Assembly (NCBI GenBank): GCA_045614925.1
Contig: JAZLDV010000059.1
Coordinates: forward strand, 1 to 53,276
Origin: JAZLDV01 sp045614925
GTDB lineage: Bacteria > Bacillota_I > Bacilli_A > Erysipelotrichales > Coprobacillaceae
DNA length: 53,276 nucleotides
Direction: 5' to 3'
A program made the translations under genes and the position numbers. Numbering within the stretch: the stretch's first letter is position 1; each line of letters opens with the position of its first letter. The notes under the pieces are model-generated. The model was not told where the DNA came from. It worked only from the letters and a program-made list of their open reading frames with translations, and did not search any database. This document shows, one piece after another, positions 8,960 to 17,271 of the stretch.

Positions 8960-10308
8960 TATAATGCCCCCTTTCCATATAATACACTTTTAATTGTTTT
9001 ATAAATAATGATCATATCTAATCCTAATTTCCAATTTCTATAATAATAATCATCAAATTTACATCTATCTATAAATCCAACATCACTTCTACCATTAGCT
9101 TGCCACATTCCTGTAATACCAGGTTTACATCTAATAATAGAATTATAATAAATATCCATATCTTCTCTTTCTCTAGGTAAATATGGTCTAGGACCTACAA
9201 GACTCATTTCCCCTTTTAATACGTTAATAAATTGAGGGAACTCATCTAATGATGTTCTTCTTAAGAAATGACCTACTTCAGTAATACGAGGATCATGAAT
9301 TAATTTTTTATTCGTTAAATATTCTTCTCTAATTTCTGGATCATTTTCCATTAATTCATCTAAAATAGCTTCTGCATTTGGAATCATAGAACGATATTTA
9401 TAAATCTTAATCATCTTTCCATTTAGTCCAATTCTTTCTTGTGTAAAGAAAATAGGATCAGTATCTCCATTTTTTCTATTCTTATATCTTACATAAATTG
9501 TTAGAGGAATAAGCAACATGCATCCTGCAATTCCCGCTAAAATATCAATAAATCTTTTTAATAATATATCTATTCTTCTCATTCTTCCACTCGCTGTCGA
9601 TATTAATAATATTCCATCGAAATCTCTAACTTTAGAATTAAAAGTCATAGTAAAATTAAGATCAGGTACAACTTTAATATATTTTGCCTTCCCTAAAACC
9701 TTTTTAGACACTTCATCTAATAATTCTTTAGATGCATTAGGAATAGCAATAATAATCTGATCAATATCATTATCATCAATAACTCTTACAATAGTAGATA
9801 GATCAAAAACCTGATATTTTTTCTCCTTAATTAATACTTTCGATTCAATGCCATCATGCAATTTAACAAAACCTACAAGATTTGTCAATGAAAAACGGTT
9901 ATTGTTACATATACATCCTAATCTATATGCATTATCCCCAGTTCCAATAATTAAAGTATTTCTTGCTAAATATTTTCTAAAAATAACTCTAATTGTTCTA
10001 TCAATAAAGATTCCTAAAACCAAAGTAACAAAACATGATAAAATCAATCTAAAACAATATGTGAAATCAGGCATTAAGAATCCTATAGTAATTAAAGAAA
10101 AATATCCCATCACTTTAATAAGTCTTCCAAATTCATGCCATATTAATGTCGAGTCTAAATGATAGTGTCGAACCATAATCAGCAAAGCAAATAACAAAAC
10201 ACCAAATCTATATATAAATAGTTGTGGTACATTCATAAATATATTTAAGCATACATATATAATAAGCTCACTTAAAAACAAAGATAAAGAGAATATTAAT
10301 TCTTTCAT
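8959..10308 (-). CDS. Polyprenyl glycosylphosphotransferase (initiating sugar transferase)
   Basis: This 449-residue WbaP/CpsE-type protein would transfer a sugar-1-phosphate to undecaprenyl phosphate and so start each repeat unit. Residues 1-110 contain about four membrane helices. A CoA-binding-like domain lies at 115-230, with IIGTGDNAYRLG. A further membrane helix is near 255-275. The C-terminal catalytic domain holds QERIGLNGKMIKIYKYRSM, RRTSLDEFPQ, GEMSLVGPRPYLPRE and KPGITGMWQANGR, all diagnostic of the bacterial sugar transferase family. The start ATG has AAAGGGG 7 bases upstream. It is the first gene of the operon, about 50 bases downstream of a good promoter. The sugar is not certain. 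Confidence 0.93.
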   Translation of the reverse strand: MKELIFSLSLFLSELIIYVCLNIFMNVPQLFIYRFGVLLFALLIMVRHYHLDSTLIWHEFGRLIKVMGYFSLITIGFLMPDFTYCFRLILSCFVTLVLGIFIDRTIRVIFRKYLARNTLIIGTGDNAYRLGCICNNNRFSLTNLVGFVKLHDGIESKVLIKEKKYQVFDLSTIVRVIDDNDIDQIIIAIPNASKELLDEVSKKVLGKAKYIKVVPDLNFTMTFNSKVRDFDGILLISTASGRMRRIDILLKRFIDILAGIAGCMLLIPLTIYVRYKNRKNGDTDPIFFTQERIGLNGKMIKIYKYRSMIPNAEAILDELMENDPEIREEYLTNKKLIHDPRITEVGHFLRRTSLDEFPQFINVLKGEMSLVGPRPYLPREREDMDIYYNSIIRCKPGITGMWQANGRSDVGFIDRCKFDDYYYRNWKLGLDMIIIYKTIKSVLYGKGAL

Positions 10309-10361
10309 TGTCTTACCCCTTTCAAATGATATAATATTTTTAGATATAAAAAGTCATCATC

Positions 10362-10390
10362 ATTGTACTATTAATAAAGCAATTTTGCAA
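10362..10390 (-). promoter_or_regulatory. Promoter of the polysaccharide operon (proximal)
   Basis: On the minus strand TTGCAA (10385-10390) and TACAAT (10362-10367) are 17 bases apart. They lie downstream of the terminator at 10478-10508 and about 55 bases upstream of the first ATG. Confidence 0.7.
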
Positions 10391-10418
10391 TATAAGACGC
10401 AAACTTTGTAAGAACATA

Positions 10419-10446
10419 ATTATAAAAAAAATTTTGATAAAATCAA
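10419..10446 (-). promoter_or_regulatory. Possible second (distal) promoter of the polysaccharide operon
   Basis: TTGATT (10441-10446) and TATAAT (10419-10424) on the minus strand are spaced 16 bases apart. The -10 is perfect and the spacing slightly short, so it is a weaker candidate than the one at 10362-10390. Confidence 0.45.
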
Positions 10447-10477
10447 GATAAATTACCATTAGGTATACAAAAAAATG

Positions 10478-10508
10478 AAAAATGCTATTGTAAAACAATA
10501 GCATTTTT
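10478..10508 (-). terminator. Intrinsic terminator after the 1158-residue protein gene
   Basis: The minus strand reads AAATGCTATTG, a short loop, then CAATAGCATTT followed by a T-rich tract. It separates this gene from the polysaccharide operon. Confidence 0.85.
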
Positions 10509-10512
10509 TCTT

Positions 10513-13500
10513 TTATCCTAACCAAGCACCGTTAGAATTGAATTTTTGTACTTTTCCATCGATTGTTACAGTACCTGTTACCATTGCACCATTAGAGTTA
10601 AAATAGTACCAAGTATCATTAATTTTTAACCATCCAGTCACCATCGCACTATTTAAATAGTACCATGTACCGTTTACTTTTTGCCATCCTGTTAGCATAT
10701 GACTATTTAAGTAATACCACTTACCATCAATTTTTTGCCATCCAGTTTTCATAGCTGAATCTAAGTAATACCATTTACCACCATCATTTAACCATCCAGT
10801 GATCATATGGCTATTTAAGTAATACCACTTACCGTCTATTTTTTGCCAACCAGTCATCATATGTGTATTTAAGTAATACCATTTGTTGTTGTCTTTTACC
10901 CAACCAGTCTGCATTGCACCAGATTCGTCCATGAAATACCATTTTCCAGCATCTTTAACCCATCCAGTTTGTTTTGCGTCATCAACGAAGAAGTACCATT
11001 TTCCATCAACTTTTTCCCAGCCATTTTTAACTGGTTTTACTTTTTCATTAACTGTTACAATACAAGTTGCTATTTTGCCATTATGTGTTTTTACTGTAAT
11101 GGCAGCAACTCCTGCTCCTACTGCTTCAACTTTTCCATCTGTAACTTTAACAACTTCTTCATCACTTGATAACCAAGTTAATGTTTTATTTTCTGCATTT
11201 TCTGGTAAGACTGTTGCAGTCAATAAAGCAACTTGTCCTACTTCTAATGTTAAATAAATTTCATTTAACATGACAAGCGTAGGTTCTATTACTTTAGGTT
11301 CGTTTACGATAACTAAACATGTGGCTTTTTTACCATTTACTGTTTCTACTGTAACTGTAGCCGAACCTGCAGATACTGCCGTAATTTCACCATCATTAAC
11401 ACTCACTATATCATTATTACTTGAAGTCCATATTACAGTTTTATTAGTTGAATTTTCTGGTAAGACTGTTGCTTTTAAAGTTAGTTTTTCATTTATATCT
11501 AATGTTACATAAATTTCATTTAATGAGATGTTTGATGGATAAACTTCTGTCTCTTTCACTTCAACTAAACATGTCGCCTTTTTACCATTTGTTGTTTCTA
11601 CAATAATTGCAGCTGTTCCTGCTGACATAGCAGTTACTTTACCATCTAATACTTTTACAATATCTTCATCACCAGAAATCCACGTTACTGTTTTATCAAC
11701 CGCATTTTCTGGTAAGACTGTCGCTTTTAATTCTATTGTTTCACCAACATTTAATGTTATAGAACTTTTATTTAATGATACAGATGTCGGTAAAACTAAA
11801 ACTTCTTTTTCTTTTAAATTTAAATATGCGTTATTTAAATCAGCTAATGTTTTATCTACTTCTTCTTGTGTTGCATTTGAATCAGCTAAAACTGTTTTTG
11901 CATTGTCTAAAGCAATTGCAAATGTAACATAAGATTCTAATGTATAATTATCTGCATTCGTATCTTTAACTTCTTCGATTTTTGAATTTAATTTTGACTT
12001 ATCAATTATAATTTCAACAGGTGTCATTTCAAATTTAGCATCAGCCCAAGAAGCATGGTCATTTGAGTCAGTACCGTTCTTATCAACAACTAACGTAATC
12101 GTTTTAGCCCCATTTACATCAACTTCAATAGGGAATGATTGACCAGCTAAAGCTCTTTGTGCTAATTTTTCTACACCATCTACATATACTCTAAAGATTA
12201 CATCTGCAGGTGCACCAGGACGTTGGTTCGAGTTAATACCAATGATTGCAGTAAATTTTTTAAATTCCTTACCTTCTATGTCAATTGTAATTCTAGAATC
12301 AGCATGTGTTCCAATTCCTTTTTTAAATGTTTGTACAGTTCCATCTACATATAATGAAATAGGATTAGAGTCACTAGCATCACGTGTATTTGCAAAATAT
12401 CCACCAATATTTTCAATCCATTCCATATCTGATGCATATTTTGATTCTTTAACATAAACTTTTACACTTGCTGTTTTATTGTTCGATGAAGCAATTGTGA
12501 TTATTGCTTCTCCTTCACTTACACCTTTTAATTTACCATCTGATACACTTACAACTGATTTATCAGAAGAAGTATATGTTACTGTTTTATTTGTTGCATT
12601 TTCAGGTAATACTGATACATTAATTGTACCCTCTTCTCCTACAAGTAATTCAATTTCCTGTTTATCTGCAATCACTTTTTCAACTTCTATATATTCTCCA
12701 GAAAAGATAATATCAGTTGCTACTAAATTTTTAGCTAAGCCTGGTATTTCTACAAGGTTCACATATAAAACACCATTCTTATTTATAACTCCATAAATTC
12801 TTTTATCTTTTCTATCTAATTCATAGATTTCTTCTTTTTGTTTTGTATCTAAATCATATGAATATACATTACTTTGTGTATTATAGTAGATTTTTCTATC
12901 ATATAAGAATAAACTTGCAAATTTTCCTTCATAATATCCACCTTCATTTGCTTCCCATATTCCTAAATCATCAATTAACACTGGATTAGTTCCATCTTTA
13001 TTAGATTTATATAACCCTTCATCTGTTACATAATATAAATCATTATTATCAATAATGATTTGAGATTTTATATTTTTATAAAATGAATTATCATATTTCG
13101 TACTTGTCGCAACAATTTCAGGATAATTAAAACTATGATATCCATTTTCTAACATTCTTGCAGTACTATTTAAAAAGTTTCTATGACTGACATTATATAA
13201 CTGATCAGTTATAGGATCATCAAATGTCGCATCAACATGATATAGTTCTCCATCAATAGTGACAATATTCCATACATGTCCCATTGTATTACTTGGATAA
13301 AACATACAATCCATTCCAATTTTATTTAAGAAATATTTATAAGCAAATGCATAGGCCTGACATACACCTACACCATTCATAATAATTCCACCAGATCTAA
13401 ATGAATCTTTATATTTTTCTGTTTCCTGTGTTTCTAATAAAACAGTATCATATTCATAATTAAAAACTAAATAATCATGTAGACGTAATGCATTTTCTTC

Positions 13501-13989
13501 ATCTGAATATTCAGGAGAAATGACTTGCATAATTTCTTCAATTTTCGCATCAACTCTATCAAAATATTCTTTTGTTTCTTCTGTACTCATTGTGTTTGTT
13601 AGACTAAGTGTTGTATAAAAGTTATCCCAATAATATATTGCGATATCAACTCCACCACTTATATAAGGAGAAAAAGATTTAAAGTAATCGATTGTTGAAT
13701 GACTCTTTCTTTCAATAGCCAAATGAGATATATCAACAAAATCTCTTCCTTCTAATAAAGCATTTTTTATTAAATCTTCTAACTCAAACAAGATTTCTTC
13801 TTCAGTTTTTTCCATTAAAGCCATAACTGGAGTTTTTCGTAACTCTTCGTTTGGTTCTACAAATTCTTCTATAGTCTGAAATTCTATTTTTTTATAGGGC
13901 ATAGTTGTGCTTTGTCCTTTAATGGACATAGGTGAAAGCATTGTACATACAATGACAAACGATAATAATAATTTTATAAGTTTTTCCAT
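10513..13989 (-). CDS. Secreted transglutaminase-like protein with Ig-like, NPCBM, FIVAR and choline-binding repeats
   Basis: This 1158-residue multidomain exported protein begins with a signal peptide (residues 1-25). A transglutaminase-like domain spans about 150-260, with a probable Cys210-His238-Asp253 triad in GVCQAYAFAY, MGHVWNIV and YHVDATFDD. A beta-rich region (about 310-410) precedes a bacterial Ig-like Big_2 repeat (435-515), an NPCBM-type carbohydrate-binding domain (520-655), a FIVAR-like helical segment (660-725) and three more Big_2 repeats (730-985). Each Big_2 repeat carries the phrase VLPENA/S. CW-type repeats (GW.K..GKWYYL) fill 988-1158 and should bind phosphocholine or glucan. 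The ATG has GGAGG 9 bases upstream. The enzyme could cross-link or cleave wall proteins, but its substrate is unknown. Confidence 0.88.
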   Translation of the reverse strand: MEKLIKLLLSFVIVCTMLSPMSIKGQSTTMPYKKIEFQTIEEFVEPNEELRKTPVMALMEKTEEEILFELEDLIKNALLEGRDFVDISHLAIERKSHSTIDYFKSFSPYISGGVDIAIYYWDNFYTTLSLTNTMSTEETKEYFDRVDAKIEEIMQVISPEYSDEENALRLHDYLVFNYEYDTVLLETQETEKYKDSFRSGGIIMNGVGVCQAYAFAYKYFLNKIGMDCMFYPSNTMGHVWNIVTIDGELYHVDATFDDPITDQLYNVSHRNFLNSTARMLENGYHSFNYPEIVATSTKYDNSFYKNIKSQIIIDNNDLYYVTDEGLYKSNKDGTNPVLIDDLGIWEANEGGYYEGKFASLFLYDRKIYYNTQSNVYSYDLDTKQKEEIYELDRKDKRIYGVINKNGVLYVNLVEIPGLAKNLVATDIIFSGEYIEVEKVIADKQEIELLVGEEGTINVSVLPENATNKTVTYTSSDKSVVSVSDGKLKGVSEGEAIITIASSNNKTASVKVYVKESKYASDMEWIENIGGYFANTRDASDSNPISLYVDGTVQTFKKGIGTHADSRITIDIEGKEFKKFTAIIGINSNQRPGAPADVIFRVYVDGVEKLAQRALAGQSFPIEVDVNGAKTITLVVDKNGTDSNDHASWADAKFEMTPVEIIIDKSKLNSKIEEVKDTNADNYTLESYVTFAIALDNAKTVLADSNATQEEVDKTLADLNNAYLNLKEKEVLVLPTSVSLNKSSITLNVGETIELKATVLPENAVDKTVTWISGDEDIVKVLDGKVTAMSAGTAAIIVETTNGKKATCLVEVKETEVYPSNISLNEIYVTLDINEKLTLKATVLPENSTNKTVIWTSSNNDIVSVNDGEITAVSAGSATVTVETVNGKKATCLVIVNEPKVIEPTLVMLNEIYLTLEVGQVALLTATVLPENAENKTLTWLSSDEEVVKVTDGKVEAVGAGVAAITVKTHNGKIATCIVTVNEKVKPVKNGWEKVDGKWYFFVDDAKQTGWVKDAGKWYFMDESGAMQTGWVKDNNKWYYLNTHMMTGWQKIDGKWYYLNSHMITGWLNDGGKWYYLDSAMKTGWQKIDGKWYYLNSHMLTGWQKVNGTWYYLNSAMVTGWLKINDTWYYFNSNGAMVTGTVTIDGKVQKFNSNGAWLG

Positions 13990-14009
13990 AATTTTCTACC
14001 TCCGTCATT

Positions 14010-14038
14010 ATTATAGAAAAATAAATGTGGTATTTCAA
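14010..14038 (-). promoter_or_regulatory. Promoter of the 1158-residue protein gene, overlapping the preceding terminator
   Basis: TTGAAA (14033-14038) and TATAAT (14010-14015) on the minus strand are 17 bases apart. The -35 lies in the loop and 3' arm of the terminator at 14016-14052. The implied transcript start is close to the GGAGG site, so the leader would be only about 15 bases. Confidence 0.6.
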
Positions 14039-14052
14039 CAAATACCACATTT
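14016..14052 (-). terminator. Intrinsic terminator of the choline operon
   Basis: A 13-base-pair stem, AAATGTGGTATTT / AAATACCACATTT, is followed by ATTTTTC on the minus strand, two bases after the stop of the winged-helix fusion gene. Confidence 0.8.
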
Positions 14053-14054
14053 AA

Positions 14055-15788
14055 CTATTTATAACTTTTTTTAACAATATTATAACTTGCTTCCATTTTT
14101 TTATAATTGTCATACAAACTTGTAGACATATTATATCCGTAATTTTCAAGATATAAAGCCATAAAGAAATCAAAGCATTTTATCACACAATAACATCCCA
14201 TAATATGAATATATTCATGATCTGTGACTTTTCTTTCATAATATCGTTCTATCATCTCTCTTGTTAAAATACCTTGATCTGCAAGTATTCCACAATAAGA
14301 CGCTATATCATAACCAATATCATTAATTCCTGCATAATCGAAATTATTTATATATAATTTATTGTCATACATATTCATATCAGATTGCACTATATGATTC
14401 ATACAGAATTTATAATCCCATTTATCATTCTTTAAATTTTCAGCAATTTCTTCTATTTTATTTATATATGGCATAAAGTAATTATATCTGTATTGGCTTA
14501 AATCACATTTTAATAATAATGATTTCATTTTTTCAATATAATCATAATGCTTTAATGCATTATGATTATATTGATGAACAGAATCCAGATATTCTTTTCC
14601 TCTTATAAAATCAATGTTTGCATTAAAATATGAACATACAAATTTCTCAACAATATTTCCTGATTTATCAGAATAGATATAATTAGGATATAACCCTTTT
14701 TTATGCATATCTTCAAAAATCATATGATATTCTTCTTTTAAATAGTCATGAGACACTTTATATAAATATTGTGTTCCACCTACTTCAAAGACTAATGAAT
14801 ATTTTGAAGGTTCTTTTGAATGAAATTCAAAATTAGATATCTCATTCTTTTTACAATTTAAAGCTTTTGCAATATTGTTGAAAATATCAAAATCTAAATT
14901 CTCAATAAACTGTTCATCAAACAGTTTCAGTTCTTCTAAAGTATCAAATTCAAATATAATACCTGAATCATATTTTTTTAAATAAATTTCAAGAGTTTTA
15001 AGATGAGGATAAAATAATTCTTCCCAGTACATTTTCTTAACCTCTATCTGATTATATCTCTCATTTAAAAGATGAATGTATTGTCTAGAAAAATCATCAG
15101 ATAAAAATGCATGTCCATATAATATCCAATCATTATATCCCTTTCTATAAACATCCTGTATTCTATCATGATCATCATATTTAACATAAGCTTCTCTAGT
15201 AGTTCCATACTGGAATACTGAAGCATAATATGAATGATACACATAAGGTTCAAATACATTTTCATTATAATAAACATCTGAAGGACAAATATATGTATTG
15301 CCTAAGATATGTTTGACTTTTTCTATTGAACCAATACTCGATCTTTCTTTATATTCATGATTGATAATAATATGAACATGGAACAGTTCTTCTAAGTAGA
15401 AAAACTGTTCCATCATGTATCCAACAACAACATATATCTCATCTATGCCTGCTTCTCTTAATTGTCTGATCTGTCTTTCAATCAGAACTTCACCTTTCAC
15501 TTTTAAAAGTGCTTTTGGCTTATCAATAGATAATGACATAAAATGTTCTGACATACCTGCTGCTAAAATGACTGCATTTTTTACTTTATATTGTTTTAAA
15601 ACAGTGTAACCTTGTTTCGTAATTTTATAATCATCATCAATAAAGTTATTCGCTTTTAATTCTTTTAAAATTGAATTCACTTTACCTAATGACATTTCAC
15701 AAAATTTTGAAATCTTTCTTTGTGATGTGCCTTCATCTGATAAAAGACACTTCATCACATTAAACTGAGATAAAGTAAGACGAATCAC
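14055..15788 (-). CDS. Winged-helix protein fused to degenerate LicC-like and LicA-like domains
   Basis: This 577-residue protein has three parts. Residues 1-68 look like a MarR-type winged helix (TSQRKISKFCEMSLGKVNS, then KITKQGYTVL). Residues 70-295 resemble LicC-type nucleotidyltransferases, and residues 300-577 resemble LicA-type choline kinases. Key residues are altered. The nucleotide loop, normally AAG.GSRF, reads AAGMSEHF (75-83), losing the arginine. The kinase loop, normally H.D....N, reads QSDMN (468-472) and is shortened, although Asp484 of the DWEY-like motif is kept as FDYAG. The GTG start overlaps the transporter stop (TAGTG). I infer a choline- or CDP-choline-sensing regulator of this operon, but residual activity cannot be excluded. 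Fusions of this general layout with intact enzymes are known in Firmicutes. Confidence 0.8.
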   Translation of the reverse strand: MIRLTLSQFNVMKCLLSDEGTSQRKISKFCEMSLGKVNSILKELKANNFIDDDYKITKQGYTVLKQYKVKNAVILAAGMSEHFMSLSIDKPKALLKVKGEVLIERQIRQLREAGIDEIYVVVGYMMEQFFYLEELFHVHIIINHEYKERSSIGSIEKVKHILGNTYICPSDVYYNENVFEPYVYHSYYASVFQYGTTREAYVKYDDHDRIQDVYRKGYNDWILYGHAFLSDDFSRQYIHLLNERYNQIEVKKMYWEELFYPHLKTLEIYLKKYDSGIIFEFDTLEELKLFDEQFIENLDFDIFNNIAKALNCKKNEISNFEFHSKEPSKYSLVFEVGGTQYLYKVSHDYLKEEYHMIFEDMHKKGLYPNYIYSDKSGNIVEKFVCSYFNANIDFIRGKEYLDSVHQYNHNALKHYDYIEKMKSLLLKCDLSQYRYNYFMPYINKIEEIAENLKNDKWDYKFCMNHIVQSDMNMYDNKLYINNFDYAGINDIGYDIASYCGILADQGILTREMIERYYERKVTDHEYIHIMGCYCVIKCFDFFMALYLENYGYNMSTSLYDNYKKMEASYNIVKKSYK

Positions 15789-17269
15789 TAGTTAATTAAA
15801 CCTTCACTCTTTAACCATTCTCTAGCAACTTCTTTTTCATCTCTTTGTTCATTTTCAACTTCGTTATTTAATTTAGCCATAGTTGTACTATCTAATCTAT
15901 TAATTAATTGAGTTAATAATGGTTCTAACTCTGGGTTAGCTTCTAAAATTTCTTTAGAGAATACTGGGAATGCTTCATAGTTTCCAAACATTTTTTTATC
16001 ATCTTCTAATCCTTGGAAATTATTTTTAAAGATTGCTGGTTCTGTAGAGAAACTGATCATGAAATCTACTTCTCCTTCAGCTAATGCTTTATATCCCATT
16101 GCTCTTTCTAATTGTTTAACATCTTTAAAACTTAAATTATAAGTTTCTAATAATTGTTTAATACCATCTTCACGTTCTAAGTATTCTGCATAAGATGTGA
16201 AGATAAATTTATTTTGATATTCAGATAATTCACTTAAAGATGTAATATTGTATTTATCTAAAGTTTCTTGAGTTTGTAATACAACGAATGTATTTTCAAA
16301 TCCTAACGGACCAATAACTTTCATACCAATTTCATCATATGCATCAACTACATAATTCATCATTTGATCATTAAGTTCAGTTTGTCCAAATACTGTCATA
16401 TATGCAGTTCCTACATATTCAACATATCCATGAATTTCACCTTTAACTAATGCTTTATGAATAATATCTGTTGTTCCTAATACTTTAGTTTCAACATCGA
16501 TATCAGTTTTTTCTTCAATTAATTCTTCCATAATTGAACTTAATAAGATTGATTCAGTAAAGTCTTTACTTGCTAAAGTGACTTTACTTGCTGATTGACC
16601 ACCTAATAATGTTACAACTACATAACTTGCTGCAATTAATGTTAATACAGAAGCAGTTGCTTTTTTATGTCTAAAGAAGAAATTCCAATTGTTTTCTACT
16701 TGTTTTAATAAGAAAGATAAAATTAATACAATAATTGTTACAGGAATTGCTCCTAATAAAATTAAATCATTATTCATAGCGTTAATTCCACGATAAATGA
16801 AATCACCTAAACCACCAGAACCGATTAATGATGTTAAAGTTGCTAAACCGATAATTTGTACTAATCCTGTACGAATACCAGCCATAATAACTGAAATACT
16901 TAAAGGTAATTTAACTTTAAATAATTTTTGGTTTTCACTCATACCTAAAGCATCACTGATTTCTAAATATTCACTATCAACTTGTCCTAATCCACTATAT
17001 GTATTAATAACAATTGGATAACATCCATAAACAATTAATACAAATACTGCAGGAATTTTACCAATCCCTAAAATAGGAACTAAAAACCCTAATAAAGCTA
17101 ATGTTGGAATAGTTTGTACAGCTGAGATTGCTGATACAACTTTATTCGCATTTTTCATTTTATGTAAGATAATACCTAATCCTACACCTACTACAACTGA
17201 GATAAATAATGCAACGAAAGTTAATTCTAAATGCTGCATTACTGAATCAAATAAACTATATGACTGCAT
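15788..17269 (-). CDS. Choline/betaine ABC transporter: permease fused to substrate-binding protein (OpuB type)
   Basis: The 493-residue protein joins two parts of an OpuB/ProW-type importer. Residues 1-195 are a permease with about five or six helices and the cytoplasmic loop EISDALGMSENQKLFKVKLP, which contacts the ATPase. A further helix (about 205-223) tethers a substrate-binding domain at 228-493 outside the cell. This domain starts KVTLASKDFTES and carries YVEYVGTAYM, typical of OpuBC/OpuCC quaternary-amine binders. Its ATPase is the C-terminal half of the protein encoded two bases upstream. The lic context favours choline as substrate over glycine betaine; sequence alone does not decide. 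Confidence 0.9.
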   Translation of the reverse strand: MQSYSLFDSVMQHLELTFVALFISVVVGVGLGIILHKMKNANKVVSAISAVQTIPTLALLGFLVPILGIGKIPAVFVLIVYGCYPIVINTYSGLGQVDSEYLEISDALGMSENQKLFKVKLPLSISVIMAGIRTGLVQIIGLATLTSLIGSGGLGDFIYRGINAMNNDLILLGAIPVTIIVLILSFLLKQVENNWNFFFRHKKATASVLTLIAASYVVVTLLGGQSASKVTLASKDFTESILLSSIMEELIEEKTDIDVETKVLGTTDIIHKALVKGEIHGYVEYVGTAYMTVFGQTELNDQMMNYVVDAYDEIGMKVIGPLGFENTFVVLQTQETLDKYNITSLSELSEYQNKFIFTSYAEYLEREDGIKQLLETYNLSFKDVKQLERAMGYKALAEGEVDFMISFSTEPAIFKNNFQGLEDDKKMFGNYEAFPVFSKEILEANPELEPLLTQLINRLDSTTMAKLNNEVENEQRDEKEVAREWLKSEGLIN

Positions 17270-17271
17270 TC

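Noticed and set aside
10340..10525. Open frame of 61 codons on the minus strand between two operons
   Set aside because: It spans a terminator and both promoter candidates, has no ribosome-binding site and encodes an AT-driven hydrophobic sequence.
10883..12796. Plus-strand open frames opposite the 1158-residue protein
   Set aside because: They are mirror frames of a repetitive Thr/Val-rich coding region, with no ribosome-binding sites and low-complexity products.
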